Positions 24,479 to 33,080 of a stretch of DNA of 42,306 nucleotides are shown one piece after another (the stretch's first letter is position 1; the number at the start of each line of letters is the position of its first letter). The notes under the pieces are model-generated. The model saw only the letters and a program-made list of their open reading frames with translations. It was not told the DNA's origin and did not search any database. A program made the translations under genes and the position numbers. Location of the stretch: contig JBBIVX010000021.1 of assembly GCA_037439465.1 (NCBI GenBank), forward strand, positions 1 to 42,306, written 5' to 3'. This DNA is from Parasulfuritortus sp037439465 (GTDB lineage Bacteria > Pseudomonadota > Gammaproteobacteria > Burkholderiales > Thiobacillaceae).

Positions 24479-24498
24479 TATGGAACTAGTGGTCCATA
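24479..24498. promoter_or_regulatory. operator copy 3
   Basis: TATGGAACTAGTGGTCCATA lies 52 bp before the small HMA-like gene. The right half is identical to copies 1 and 2. AT-rich sequence overlapping its right edge (CATATAAA) could be the -10 of that gene. Confidence 0.7.
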
Positions 24499-24550
24499 TA
24501 AACCGTATACATCGCGGGAAGCCCCGCAACCTTGAAACAAGGAGTCTGGA

Positions 24551-24778
24551 ATGAGCCGCAGCGACATCATGATCCATATCGAACCAGGCTTGAGTGCGGA
24601 CGCACGTTCGTCCTTGGAAGAGCGTATGCGCCAGAGCGACGGCGTGATCGCTTCTCGCTTCAATCCGGTCGAAGAGCACCTGCTGTTAAGCGCATACGAC
24701 CCGGACAAGACCAGTCCCGCCAACTTGCCGGGGGTGGTCAAATCACCCGGTCACGCCGCCCAACGGGCAGGCGTTTAG
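24551..24778 (+). CDS. small HMA-like protein without metal-binding cysteines
   Basis: A 75-residue protein with the strand-helix-strand-strand-helix pattern of heavy-metal-associated domains: IMIHIEPGLSADARSSLEER, GVIASRFNP, HLLLSAYDPDKTSPANL, then a last helix ending AAQRAGV. It has no cysteine at all, so the usual CxxC metal site is absent. AAGGAGT precedes its ATG. Operator copy 3 upstream places it in the TetR regulon. A regulatory or carrier role is possible; no metal role can be claimed. Confidence 0.75.
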   Translation: MSRSDIMIHIEPGLSADARSSLEERMRQSDGVIASRFNPVEEHLLLSAYDPDKTSPANLPGVVKSPGHAAQRAGV

Positions 24779-24801
24779 TATCCCACCATTTTTTAATTAA
24801 T

Positions 24802-24821
24802 TATGGAACGATCGGTTCAGT
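24802..24821. promoter_or_regulatory. operator copy 4
   Basis: TATGGAACGATCGGTTCAGT lies 24 bp before the AhpD/CMD-type gene. GAACGATCGGTTC is a perfect internal palindrome; the outer right end (CAGT) deviates from CATA. It is the most divergent of the four copies. Confidence 0.6.
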
Positions 24822-24845
24822 TAAAACCTTGAAGGAGTTCATCAC

Positions 24846-25415
24846 ATGCAAGCCGAATACAAACTCACACTTTCCGCCGTCAATCCCGAGCAGGCCGAAC
24901 CGCTGGCGATGGCCCGATTGGAGGAAGCCATGAAGAAGCTGGGTTTCATCCCCAATATGTACGGTGTCATGGCCAACTCGCCCGGCCTGCTCGACACCTA
25001 CATCCATGGCTACGAGCGCTTTCGCGAGCTGTCCGGTTTCACCCCCGCCGAACAGGAAGTGGTGCTGTTCGCCGTCAGCCGCGAGAATGGCTGCACCTAT
25101 TGCGTCGCGGCACACAGCTTTCTGGCCGACAACATGTCCGGCGTGCCAGTGCCCGTCACCGAGGCGATTCGTGACGGCGATCCGATACCCGACGCGAAGC
25201 TGGCCGCCCTGCACGACTTCACCCGTACCATGGTGGCGAAACGCGGGCTTCCCAGCCAGGCCGATGTCCAGGCCTTTCTCGGCGCCGGATTCAACGAACG
25301 GCAGATACTGGAAATCGTGCTGGCCATCGCAGTGAAGACACTTTCCAACTATGCCAACCACCTGTTCCACACCCCGCTCGACGGCGTCTTCGCCGCGCGG
25401 GCCTGGAATGACTGA
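24846..25415 (+). CDS. AhpD/carboxymuconolactone decarboxylase-like protein
   Basis: A 189-residue all-helical protein of the CMD/AhpD superfamily. The redox motif CTYCVAAHS (CxxC-x3-H) near residues 84-92 sits in the typical context FAVSRENGCTYCVAAHS. The sequence resembles the peroxidase-related subgroup that reduces hydroperoxides or disulfides. GAAGGAG precedes the ATG. It is followed 12 bp later by the DsrE-type gene and preceded by operator copy 4, so both are probably controlled by the TetR protein. Confidence 0.88.
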   Translation: MQAEYKLTLSAVNPEQAEPLAMARLEEAMKKLGFIPNMYGVMANSPGLLDTYIHGYERFRELSGFTPAEQEVVLFAVSRENGCTYCVAAHSFLADNMSGVPVPVTEAIRDGDPIPDAKLAALHDFTRTMVAKRGLPSQADVQAFLGAGFNERQILEIVLAIAVKTLSNYANHLFHTPLDGVFAARAWND

Positions 25416-25427
25416 AGGAGACCCCTC

Positions 25428-25937
25428 ATGGAAACGAAAAAACTCGCATTGATTGCCACCAAGGGCAGCCTGGACTGGGCCTATCCGCCCTTCATTCTGG
25501 CCTCCACCGCCGCCGCGCTGGGCTATGAGGTGCAGATTTTCTTCACCTTCTATGGACTACAACTGCTGAAAAAAGACCTCACCCCGCTCAAGGTCAGTCC
25601 GCTCGGCAATCCCGGTATGCCGATGAAAATGCCGTTCGGGCCAAAATGGTTCAAAGACATCAACTGGAACATCCCCAATGCCGTGCAAGCGCTGGTTCCG
25701 GGTTATGAATCCCTGGCCACCGTGCTGATGAAGCAGACCATACGCAACAACGGGGTGGCCTCCATCCCGGAACTGCGCGAACTATGTATCGAGGCGGAGG
25801 TGAAACTGATTGGCTGCCAGATGACCGTGGACCTGTTCGGCTTCGATCATGCCGACTTCATCGACGGCATCGAATACGGCGGCGCGGCCACCTTCTTCGA
25901 GTTCGCGGGTGAATCGGACATCTGCCTGTACATCTGA
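25428..25937 (+). CDS. DsrE/DsrF/DrsH-like sulfur-transfer protein
   Basis: A 169-residue protein of the DsrE2-like family: LALIATKGSLDWAYPPFILA at the N-terminus, the hydrophobic YEVQIFFTFYGLQLL, and the conserved Cys in KLIGCQMTVDLFG near residue 126. DsrE2 proteins carry persulfide-type sulfur in sulfur-oxidising bacteria, usually with TusA and rhodanese. The membrane-associated patch MPMKMPFGPKWF is also typical. TusA is not next to it. It ends the TetR regulon unit. Confidence 0.88.
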   Translation: METKKLALIATKGSLDWAYPPFILASTAAALGYEVQIFFTFYGLQLLKKDLTPLKVSPLGNPGMPMKMPFGPKWFKDINWNIPNAVQALVPGYESLATVLMKQTIRNNGVASIPELRELCIEAEVKLIGCQMTVDLFGFDHADFIDGIEYGGAATFFEFAGESDICLYI

Positions 25938-26407
25938 CGCGCCTTGCCCGGCGCCCCGTCTCATAAACGTCGCGTCGCCGCCACACGATTTTCACGCCAA
26001 GCAGCTGTTCGCGCCGGGAATGAAGCGCGGCAGTGGCTGGTGCGGCGTGTGACCAGCCATCAGAGGATTGGGCCGCAATACCAAGGCGAACATGGCCCTG
26101 TTATTGCGGCAGAACCTCGCCATTACCGGAAACAGGCGGCGCCGTGCCGGAGCCAGATCCATATCCCTGGGAAGAACGATGGCTCCACCTTCAGGATCGG
26201 GTTTAGGCAACCCGCCGCGCACCCGCTTCACTGGCACGAGTGCTCCCGAAAAGAAATTTCCGGACCTGGAACCCATCTTCACTCGCATGCGCCGGCCCTT
26301 GCCCGCCTGGACAACAAATCACGAAAAAACCGTCAGGAATACCAAGCCGAAACGACTACCGGTCAGCGGTAACGATTCGACCACAAACACAGAACGAGGA
26401 GTACAAC
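25938..26407. other. 470-bp region without a recognisable gene
   Basis: Frames are open on both strands, but their translations are Arg/Pro-rich and lack SD sequences. I found no terminator hairpin, transposase remnant or tRNA. Only the SD (CGAGGAG) of the DUF2934 gene at its right end is functional-looking. Confidence 0.45.
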
Positions 26408-26617
26408 ATGGCAATGACACGCAAGACCCCCGCCAAATCCGTTGACCCTGGCGCCAGCCGCGATGCCAAACCCGCCGCAACGCCGGAGAACTTCGCCGCC
26501 ATGGTCGCCGAGGCGGCGTATTATCTCGCCGAGCAGCGCGGTTTCAAGGCCGGTTTCGAGATGGAAGACTGGCTGGCGGCCGAGGCCCAGATTCACGCCG
26601 GCATAAACAATGCCTGA
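26408..26617 (+). CDS. DUF2934 family protein
   Basis: A 69-residue protein: a Lys/Pro/Ala-rich N-terminus and then the DUF2934 core (VAEAAYYLAEQRGFKAGFE, MEDWLAAEAQI). This short helical domain is common in proteobacteria and is often found near glycogen and trehalose genes, but its role is unknown. The ATG at 26408 was chosen for the GAGGAG element 8 bp upstream; the frame is open further upstream. It precedes the debranching enzyme by 18 bp. Confidence 0.88.
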   Translation: MAMTRKTPAKSVDPGASRDAKPAATPENFAAMVAEAAYYLAEQRGFKAGFEMEDWLAAEAQIHAGINNA

Positions 26618-26635
26618 CATAAATCCCTCGCCGTC

Positions 26636-28684
26636 ATGGAACCCAACGTGGAACAGACCTTACCCCAACTCATCCATTTCGGCCGCGAGGTCTGCGCCGA
26701 CCTGGAGCAGGCAGAGCGTCGGGAATGGTGGCTCGCCAACGGCCTTGGCGGCTATGCCGCAGGCACATTGGCAAACACGCTCACCCGGCGCTACCACGGT
26801 CTGCTGGTGGCGCCGCTCTCAAATCGTGCGCCTGGCCGCACGCTGGTTTTCGCCAAGGCCGATGCCACCCTGGTTCTTGGAGAAAAACGGATTCCCCTGC
26901 ACACGAACCGCTGGGTTGGCGGCGCCACCGAGCCACGCGGCCACCTGCACCTGGAATCCTTTCACCTGGATGGCCGCCTGCCGGTGTGGCGCTACGCCAT
27001 CGGCGCTGTGCGTCTGGAAGCGCGGGTTTGGCTGGAGATAGGCGCCAACACCACCTATCTCGCCTGGCGTCTGTTGTCGTGCCATGCCGACGACCCACCG
27101 CCGCGCCTCGTGGTGCGGCTGCTGGTCAACGCCCGCGACCACCACGGACAAACGGCGGCGGAAGCCTTTGATCCGATGATCGAGGCCGGCCAGAATGAAC
27201 TGCGCGTCGCTCTGCCCCAGGGCACGTCCTTGCATTTTCGCAGCCGCTGCGGCCACTTCACGGCGGACAAGACCTGGATCGAGCATTTCAACCTGGCCGA
27301 GGAGCACCGGCGCGGACTGCCCGCCGAAGACAACCACCTGTGCGCCGGCATGGCAACCATTCCCCTCCACTGCGGCGAATGGGTAGGCCTGGTCGCCTCG
27401 CTGGAAGAGGACCCTTTCCCCTATCTGGGCGAGGCCTTGCGTCGCCGCCTGCGCTACGATGCCAGTCTGCTGCGCATGGCCCATGTGCAGTCCTCCAGCC
27501 TGGCCGGCGCGCCACCTTGGATAGACCAATTGGTGCTGGCGGCGGATAGCTTTCTGACATGCACGCCAGAGTCCGGTGGACGCGGCGACACGGTCATCGC
27601 TGGCTATCCCTGGTTCGGCGACTGGGGCCGCGACACCTTCATCGCCCTGCCCGGTCTGACCCTGGCCCCCCATCGGCTCGATGCCGCCAAGCGTTTATTG
27701 GAGAGCTGGTCGGCATGGCTTGACGACGGCTTGTTGCCCAACCGTTTTCCCGACAGCGGCGCGGCGCCCGAGTACAACTCGGCCGATGCCGCCCTTTGGT
27801 ACATCGAGGCCTGGCGCGCCTATATCGAGGCCAGCGGCGATAGCGCCACGCTCAAGCGTCATTTCGTCGAGCTGGCTGGCATTATCGATAGCCATAGGCG
27901 CGGCACCCGCCACGGCATTGCCATGGACCCGGCCGACGGCCTGCTGCGGGCCGGGGACGTGAACACCCAGCTCACCTGGATGGATGCCAGGGTGGACGGT
28001 CGTGCGGTAACGCCGCGCGCGGGTAAGCCGGTGGAGATGAATGCGCTCTGGTACAACGCGCTTCTGTCGCTGGCAGACTTCGCGCATCTGCTCGACAGAC
28101 CGCCCGAAATCTTCAGCGACCAGGCGGCACGGACGCGCGCTGGATTTGACCGTTACATTCGCAACGACGGCCTGGGGTTGTACGACGTGCTGGACGGACC
28201 GGAGGGCGACGACGCGCGCATCCGGCCCAACCAGATATTGGCGGTCTCCCTGCCCCACTCCCCCCTCGATCCCGAACACCAAGCCGCCGTGGTGCGTGCG
28301 GTGGGCGCACGGCTAGCCACTTCTTACGGACTGCGCACGCTGGACCGGCTCGACCCCGCCTACCAGCCCCACTACCAGGGCGACGTACCGAGCCGCGACG
28401 CGGCCTACCACCAGGGTCCGGCCTGGGCCTGGCTGTTGCCGCATTACGCCCTGGCGGTGCAACGCGCCGGTGGCGACGCCCGATATGCCCAATCATTGCT
28501 GGAACCGTTCGCCGATCACCTGGCCGATGCCGGCCTGGGCACGATCAGCGAACTGTTCGACGCTGAACCGCCACACACGCCGCGCGGCACACCTTCCCAG
28601 GCCTGGTCTGTGGCCTGCGTGCTCATGGCCTGGTGTCGCCTGGAACGCACCATAAAAAAACACGCGGGAAATCACCATGACTGA
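26636..28684 (+). CDS. glycogen debranching enzyme (GH133, amylo-alpha-1,6-glucosidase type)
   Basis: A 682-residue cytoplasmic glycoside hydrolase. The N-terminal GDE_N domain has WWLANGLGGYAAGTLANTLT and RRYHGLLVAP. The C-terminal (alpha/alpha)6 domain has GYPWFGDWGRDTFIALPGL near residues 323-341, PEYNSADAALWYIEA and DVNTQLTWMDARVDG, which carry the family's conserved acids. It should trim alpha-1,6 branches from glycogen-like glucan. The end overlaps the next glucosidase by 8 bases (ATGA type). Confidence 0.93.
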   Translation: MEPNVEQTLPQLIHFGREVCADLEQAERREWWLANGLGGYAAGTLANTLTRRYHGLLVAPLSNRAPGRTLVFAKADATLVLGEKRIPLHTNRWVGGATEPRGHLHLESFHLDGRLPVWRYAIGAVRLEARVWLEIGANTTYLAWRLLSCHADDPPPRLVVRLLVNARDHHGQTAAEAFDPMIEAGQNELRVALPQGTSLHFRSRCGHFTADKTWIEHFNLAEEHRRGLPAEDNHLCAGMATIPLHCGEWVGLVASLEEDPFPYLGEALRRRLRYDASLLRMAHVQSSSLAGAPPWIDQLVLAADSFLTCTPESGGRGDTVIAGYPWFGDWGRDTFIALPGLTLAPHRLDAAKRLLESWSAWLDDGLLPNRFPDSGAAPEYNSADAALWYIEAWRAYIEASGDSATLKRHFVELAGIIDSHRRGTRHGIAMDPADGLLRAGDVNTQLTWMDARVDGRAVTPRAGKPVEMNALWYNALLSLADFAHLLDRPPEIFSDQAARTRAGFDRYIRNDGLGLYDVLDGPEGDDARIRPNQILAVSLPHSPLDPEHQAAVVRAVGARLATSYGLRTLDRLDPAYQPHYQGDVPSRDAAYHQGPAWAWLLPHYALAVQRAGGDARYAQSLLEPFADHLADAGLGTISELFDAEPPHTPRGTPSQAWSVACVLMAWCRLERTIKKHAGNHHD

Positions 28685-31391
28685 CAAGCATGCTGCCGAC
28701 AACCCGGAACGCGCCCGCCTGGAGGCTCAGCGCGCGGGCCGCGAGAACTGGCAACTTTGGGGACCGTATCTGTCCGAGCGCGCCTGGGGCACGGTGCGCG
28801 AGGATTACAGCGGCAACGGCACGGCCTGGGAACACTTCAGCCACGACCAGGCGGCCAGCCGAGCCTTCCGCTGGAGCGAGGACGGCCTAGCCGGCATTTG
28901 CGACCAGGAACAGCGCCTGATCTTCGCGCTCGCCCTGTGGAATGGCCACGACCCCATTCTCAAGGAACGCCTGTTCGGCCTCACCGGCAACCAGGGCAAT
29001 CACGGCGAGGATGTGAAGGAAAACTACTTCCACCTCGACGCCACCCCTTCCCATAGCTGGCTGCGCTATCTCTACAAGTATCCACAACGGACCTTCCCCT
29101 ATGACTCGCTGGTGGCGGAGAACGCACGCCGCGGCCGGGCCGACCCGCCGGTGAGCCTGCACGATGCCGGGGCCTTCGCGGACGACCGCTACTGGGACGT
29201 GGAGGTGCGCTATGCCAAGGCCTGGCCGGAGCGGATACTTATTCGTCTGTTCGCCGCCAACCGTGGGCCGGAGGCGGCCACCATCTGGCTGCTGCCGACG
29301 CTATGGTTCCGTAATACCTGGAACTGGGGCGACCAGGAGGAAAAGCCGGTGATACGCCGCATCGACCCGCCGAAGGGGGCGGTCTGGGCGCTGCGCGCGG
29401 TGCATCCTACCCTGGGCAACTATTACCTCTATGGCCGCCGCCAGGCCGAGATGCTATTCACCGACAACGAGACCAACACAGAAAAACTCTGGGGCCAGCC
29501 CAATGCCAGTCCCTATGTGAAGGACGCCTTCCACCGCTACCTGATCCACGGCGAAGCGGGCGCAGTCAACCCGGAACAGTCCGGCACCAAGTTCGCCGCC
29601 AGCCACAAGCTCACCGTGGCGGCGGGAGAAACCGCCATGACCGGCATGGTGCTGTCGCAGCAACCGCTGGCCGAGCCCTTCGCCCATTGGGAGTCCACCT
29701 TCGCCCAACGCCAGTCGGAAGCCACGGTGTTCTACGACGAACTGCTGCCCAACGCCAACACCGAGGACCACCGTATCCTGCGCCAGGCCCTGGCCGGCAT
29801 GATCTGGAGCAAACAGTTCTACCACTATGACGTGGCGCGCTGGCTGGACGGCGACGGTCACACGCCGCCCGCCGCCCGCAAGCACGGCCGCAACCACCAC
29901 TGGCGGCATTTCAAGGTCAAGGCGGTGATCGCCATGCCGGACAAGTGGGAATACCCCTGGTTCGCCGCCTGGGACCTGGCCTTCCACGCCTCGGCACTGG
30001 CCTTGGTTGACGTCGATTTTGCCAAGGACCAGATCGAATTACTGCTGAAAGAAAACAGCCTGCACCCCAACGGCCTGATACCCGCCTACGAATGGGCCTT
30101 CGGCGACGCCAATCCGCCCATCCATGCCGCCGCCGCGCTCAAGGCCTACCGTGCCGAGCGGGTACAGTGCGGGCGCGAGGACCGGGGGTTCTTGAAGCGT
30201 GTCCTGCACAAACTGCTGATGCACAACGCTTGGTGGATCAACCGCAAGGACAGCGACGGCCACGACGTTTTCGAAGGCGGTTTCATGGGCCTGGATAACA
30301 TCTCCGTATTCGACCGTTCGCAACCGCTACCGCCCGGTTATGCCCTCAAGCAGGCCGACGCCACGGGCTGGATGGCCATGTTCGCCCTCAACCTCACCCT
30401 TATCGCCCTCGAAATCACGGTGGAAGATCCGGCTTACGAGGACATCGCCATTCAGTGCTACACCCAGTTTCTCAATATCGCCGCCGGCATTTCCGGCAAT
30501 GGCGATGGTGGACTGTCACTGTGGGACGAAGCGGACGGTTTCTACAAGGACCTGCTGGTCGGCCCCGATGGCAGCCAGCGCCGTATCGACGTGTTTTCCT
30601 GGGTGGGCATCATTCCCTTGTTCGCCTGCGAGGTGGTGGATCAGCGCCTGCTCAAGGCCGCGCCCCGCTTCGCCGCCACGCTTGCAAAACACGGCGGCGG
30701 CGGCTTCGACGGCCATGTCGTGTGCGCCTGCCCGGCGCATGAAAACGATCGCGGCGAGCACCTGCTGTCCCTGGTCGATCCGGACAAGCTCGCGCGCACC
30801 CTCGCCCGCGTGCTGGATGAAGGCCAGTTTTTGTCCCGTTACGGAGTGCGTAGTGTCTCGAAGCTACATGCCCGCCAGCAGGACCTGGGCGATCTGCCCG
30901 GCATCGGCCGGGCGCGCATGGAATACCAGCCGGGCGAATCCAGCAGCGGTCTGTTCGGCGGCAACTCCAACTGGCGTGGTCCGATTTGGCTGCCCACCAA
31001 CTATTTGCTGATTCAGGCGATAGAAAAATATTACCGCTACCTGGGGGCCGGCTTCACCGTGGCCGCGCCCTGCCTGGACGGTCAGGCCATCAGCCTGAAG
31101 GAAGTCGCCAACCTGCTCGCCGAACGCCTCGTCGATATCTTCCGCCGTGGCGCGGACGGACTGATCCCCGCCTACCCGCCGGACTCGCCTCTGCAACACA
31201 ATCCGCATTGGCGCGACCTGCACCTGTTCCACGAATATTTCCATGGCGAGACCGGCCAGGGCCTGGGCGCCGCCCACCAGACCGGCTGGACTGCGCTCAT
31301 CGCCAACCTGGTGTTCCGGCGTTACCGCCAGGACATTCCCGAATATTGGAAAACCCGCCGCAACCCCACCCACCCAGGAGAAACCTCATGA
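28677..31391 (+). CDS. GH63/MGH1-like glucosidase
   Basis: A 904-residue putative glycosidase of the MGH1-like/GH63 (alpha/alpha)6 type. Recognisable blocks are NWQLWGPYLSERAWGTVRED, DPILKERLFGLTGNQGNHGE, KWEYPWFAAWDLAFHA (near residue 422) and SSGLFGGNSNWRGPIWLPTN. No signal peptide is present, so it is cytoplasmic. Family members act on alpha-glucosides or mannosylglycerate-type compatible solutes; the substrate cannot be chosen from sequence. It shares an operon with the GH133 enzyme. Confidence 0.88.
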   Translation: MTDKHAADNPERARLEAQRAGRENWQLWGPYLSERAWGTVREDYSGNGTAWEHFSHDQAASRAFRWSEDGLAGICDQEQRLIFALALWNGHDPILKERLFGLTGNQGNHGEDVKENYFHLDATPSHSWLRYLYKYPQRTFPYDSLVAENARRGRADPPVSLHDAGAFADDRYWDVEVRYAKAWPERILIRLFAANRGPEAATIWLLPTLWFRNTWNWGDQEEKPVIRRIDPPKGAVWALRAVHPTLGNYYLYGRRQAEMLFTDNETNTEKLWGQPNASPYVKDAFHRYLIHGEAGAVNPEQSGTKFAASHKLTVAAGETAMTGMVLSQQPLAEPFAHWESTFAQRQSEATVFYDELLPNANTEDHRILRQALAGMIWSKQFYHYDVARWLDGDGHTPPAARKHGRNHHWRHFKVKAVIAMPDKWEYPWFAAWDLAFHASALALVDVDFAKDQIELLLKENSLHPNGLIPAYEWAFGDANPPIHAAAALKAYRAERVQCGREDRGFLKRVLHKLLMHNAWWINRKDSDGHDVFEGGFMGLDNISVFDRSQPLPPGYALKQADATGWMAMFALNLTLIALEITVEDPAYEDIAIQCYTQFLNIAAGISGNGDGGLSLWDEADGFYKDLLVGPDGSQRRIDVFSWVGIIPLFACEVVDQRLLKAAPRFAATLAKHGGGGFDGHVVCACPAHENDRGEHLLSLVDPDKLARTLARVLDEGQFLSRYGVRSVSKLHARQQDLGDLPGIGRARMEYQPGESSSGLFGGNSNWRGPIWLPTNYLLIQAIEKYYRYLGAGFTVAAPCLDGQAISLKEVANLLAERLVDIFRRGADGLIPAYPPDSPLQHNPHWRDLHLFHEYFHGETGQGLGAAHQTGWTALIANLVFRRYRQDIPEYWKTRRNPTHPGETS

Positions 31392-31828
31392 ACAAGCTGC
31401 TCGCCACTCTATTCCTGTCACTGACCGCCTTCAGCACCCAGGCCGCCGACAGCGGTCTGCTCAGCCGCACCAGCCCCTACCCGGTCGTCGAGACCCTGGA
31501 TCGTCTTGCGGCGGTATTGAAGGCCAAAGACGTCAAGGTCTTCGCCCGCATCGACCACGCGGCAGCGGCACAGGGGGCGGGGCTGACACTACGTCCAGCT
31601 CAACTGCTGATCTTCGGCAATCCCAAGGCCGGCACACCGCTGATGCAGGCCGCGCCCAGCATCGGCCTGGATCTGCCGATGAAGGTCCTGGCCTGGCAAG
31701 ATACACAAGGCCAGACGCATGTCACCTGGAACACCCCCGACTACCTGATCCAGCGCCACGGACTGGATGCCGCCTACGTCAAGAATCTGGCGGCCGTCAG
31801 CGGCTTGATCGAGGCGGCGATCAAATAG
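31388..31828 (+). CDS. exported DUF302 domain protein
   Basis: A 146-residue protein with a signal peptide (MNKLLATLFLSLTAFSTQAA) and a DUF302 domain: YPVVETLDRLAAVLKAKDVK, VFARIDHAAAA, LLIFGNPKAGTPLMQAA and the closing LPMKVLAWQD. This fold is common in periplasmic proteins of sulfur- and metal-exposed bacteria; function unknown. Its ATG overlaps the stop of the glucosidase, with AGGAGA upstream, so it ends that operon. Confidence 0.92.
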   Translation: MNKLLATLFLSLTAFSTQAADSGLLSRTSPYPVVETLDRLAAVLKAKDVKVFARIDHAAAAQGAGLTLRPAQLLIFGNPKAGTPLMQAAPSIGLDLPMKVLAWQDTQGQTHVTWNTPDYLIQRHGLDAAYVKNLAAVSGLIEAAIK

Positions 31829-32316
31829 CGCCGGACATCGACCGCGCGCGGCGGATGGCGGCCCTAGCGGTCGGCGCGCGCATGACGTGGCGGATCTCGC
31901 CGGCCAGATGTTCCCCCCCTACCTGACGACGGTGGAGGGCCTGAAGCTTTGCGCCCAGACCTTCCGCCGGGAGGTAGCGCAAAGTCAATGGTCCTGGCGG
32001 GAGTTAAGCTGAGAATAGGGACAATACTTGAGCTGAATCGGCATGGATTCCGGCGGGTTTTCTGCGCGCGCCCGCTCGGCGGCGCGAAACTGGCCGAGGC
32101 GATGAACCTGCTATGGCGGATTGGCTTGCTGTTCGCGGTTACCATGGCGGTCTGGATCACCCGGTCCCGAGTCAAGCGCGGCCCAGGCATCAAGGAATGA
32201 GCCGGTCTGGACATTTTTTCCTGCCTTTGTCAGGTGTTCGCCTCCGGCCCGGTCATTATCTTTCGGATGGGGCCGAATCGGTCGCGATCCATTGCCAACC
32301 CTTAAGGAGAAACCAA
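31829..32316. other. 488-bp region upstream of the bufferin operon
   Basis: It holds a possible 32-codon membrane peptide (32102-32200). Between about 31830 and 32012, a plus-strand frame reads in part HDVADLAGQMFPPYLTTVEG then LKLCAQTFRREVAQSQWSWR before a stop. This looks like the C-terminal scrap of a lost gene; it has no start or SD. No terminator is evident. The promoter of the bufferin operon should lie between 32200 and 32316. Confidence 0.4.
32102..32200 (+). CDS. possible 32-aa membrane peptide
   Basis: MNLLWRIGLLFAVTMAVWIT followed by the basic tail RSRVKRG gives a single transmembrane helix with positive-inside tail. The SD is poor (GAGGCG). It lies 116 bp before the bufferin gene. 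It could be a small membrane protein or chance. Confidence 0.3.
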   Translation: MNLLWRIGLLFAVTMAVWITRSRVKRGPGIKE

Positions 32317-32577
32317 ATGAACTCACGTCATCTCATACTCGCTTCCGCCATCGCCGGTCTGTTCGCCCTGGGCGCCGGTGCGCCCGCCTTCGCCGCCAAG
32401 GCGGGCATGGAAAAATGCGCCGGCATCGCCAAGGCGGGCAAGAACGACTGCGGCACCGCCACCTCGTCCTGCGCCGGCACCGCCAAGAAGGACAACGAGC
32501 CCCAGGCCTGGATCTACGTGCCCAAGGGCACCTGCGAGAAAATCGCCGGCGGCAAGGTCACGAAGGGCGGGATGTAA
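32317..32577 (+). CDS. BufA1-type periplasmic bufferin (DUF2282)
   Basis: An 86-residue protein with signal peptide (cleavage near AFAAK) and the DUF2282 core: MEKCAGIAKAGKNDCGTATS, SCAGTAKKD and WIYVPKGTCEKIAGG. The four cysteines occupy the bufferin positions. Bufferins are ribosomally made periplasmic copper-binding peptides; in studied cases cysteines are modified to thiooxazoles by BufB/BufC. Those enzymes are not in this window. TAAGGAGA gives a good SD. It is the first gene of the operon. Confidence 0.9.
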   Translation: MNSRHLILASAIAGLFALGAGAPAFAAKAGMEKCAGIAKAGKNDCGTATSSCAGTAKKDNEPQAWIYVPKGTCEKIAGGKVTKGGM

Positions 32578-32645
32578 CGCATCCGGACGGAACGCGGGCG
32601 CCGGCCTGCGTTCCAACCGGCATCTCGCCTGACGGGACGATCAAG

Positions 32646-33080
32646 ATGTTTTTTTCCCTATTCCGGGCCACCGCCTTCGCCTTGATCGCCTGGGCGGCCG
32701 CGGCACCGTCCCTGGCCGGCCAGCCGGACTGGCGGGCTTGGTCAGCCAAGGTATTCCAGGAGGCCGCGCGTGACGGCCGCCTCGTATTGCTGGACGTCAA
32801 GGCGGAATGGTGCGTGGCCTGCCGCAAAATGGAGGAAACCGGTTTCCGCGACCCCCGCGTCCTGGACCTCGTGAAACGGCGCTACGTCCCGGTGCGCGCC
32901 GACCTCGACCGCGAGCCGGAGATCATGCAACGCTACGGCGCGCGCGGCGTCCCGGCGGTGGTGATCCTCGACGCCGAGGGCCGGGAGATCATCCAGAAGC
33001 GCGGTTATCTGGAGCCGGACTGGCTGTACTGGCTGCTCGTCGCCGTGGCCGACGATCCCAGGCCCGAGGCGCATCGATGA
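32646..33080 (+). CDS. exported thioredoxin-fold protein (CVAC active site)
   Basis: A 144-residue protein with a signal peptide (FRATAFALIAWAAAAPSLAG) and a thioredoxin domain. VLLDVKAEWCVACRKMEETG carries a CxxC pair, and GARGVPAVVILD holds the cis-Pro loop. The pattern resembles the C-terminal domain of DsbD/thioredoxin_7 proteins. It should exchange disulfides in the periplasm, plausibly on the bufferin's cysteines. The stop overlaps the next start by four bases. Confidence 0.9.
   Translation: MFFSLFRATAFALIAWAAAAPSLAGQPDWRAWSAKVFQEAARDGRLVLLDVKAEWCVACRKMEETGFRDPRVLDLVKRRYVPVRADLDREPEIMQRYGARGVPAVVILDAEGREIIQKRGYLEPDWLYWLLVAVADDPRPEAHR

Noticed and set aside
25992..26288. 98-codon minus frame before the DUF2934 gene
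   Set aside because: No SD, no recognisable domain, and Arg/Pro-rich text; an overlapping plus frame is equally open.
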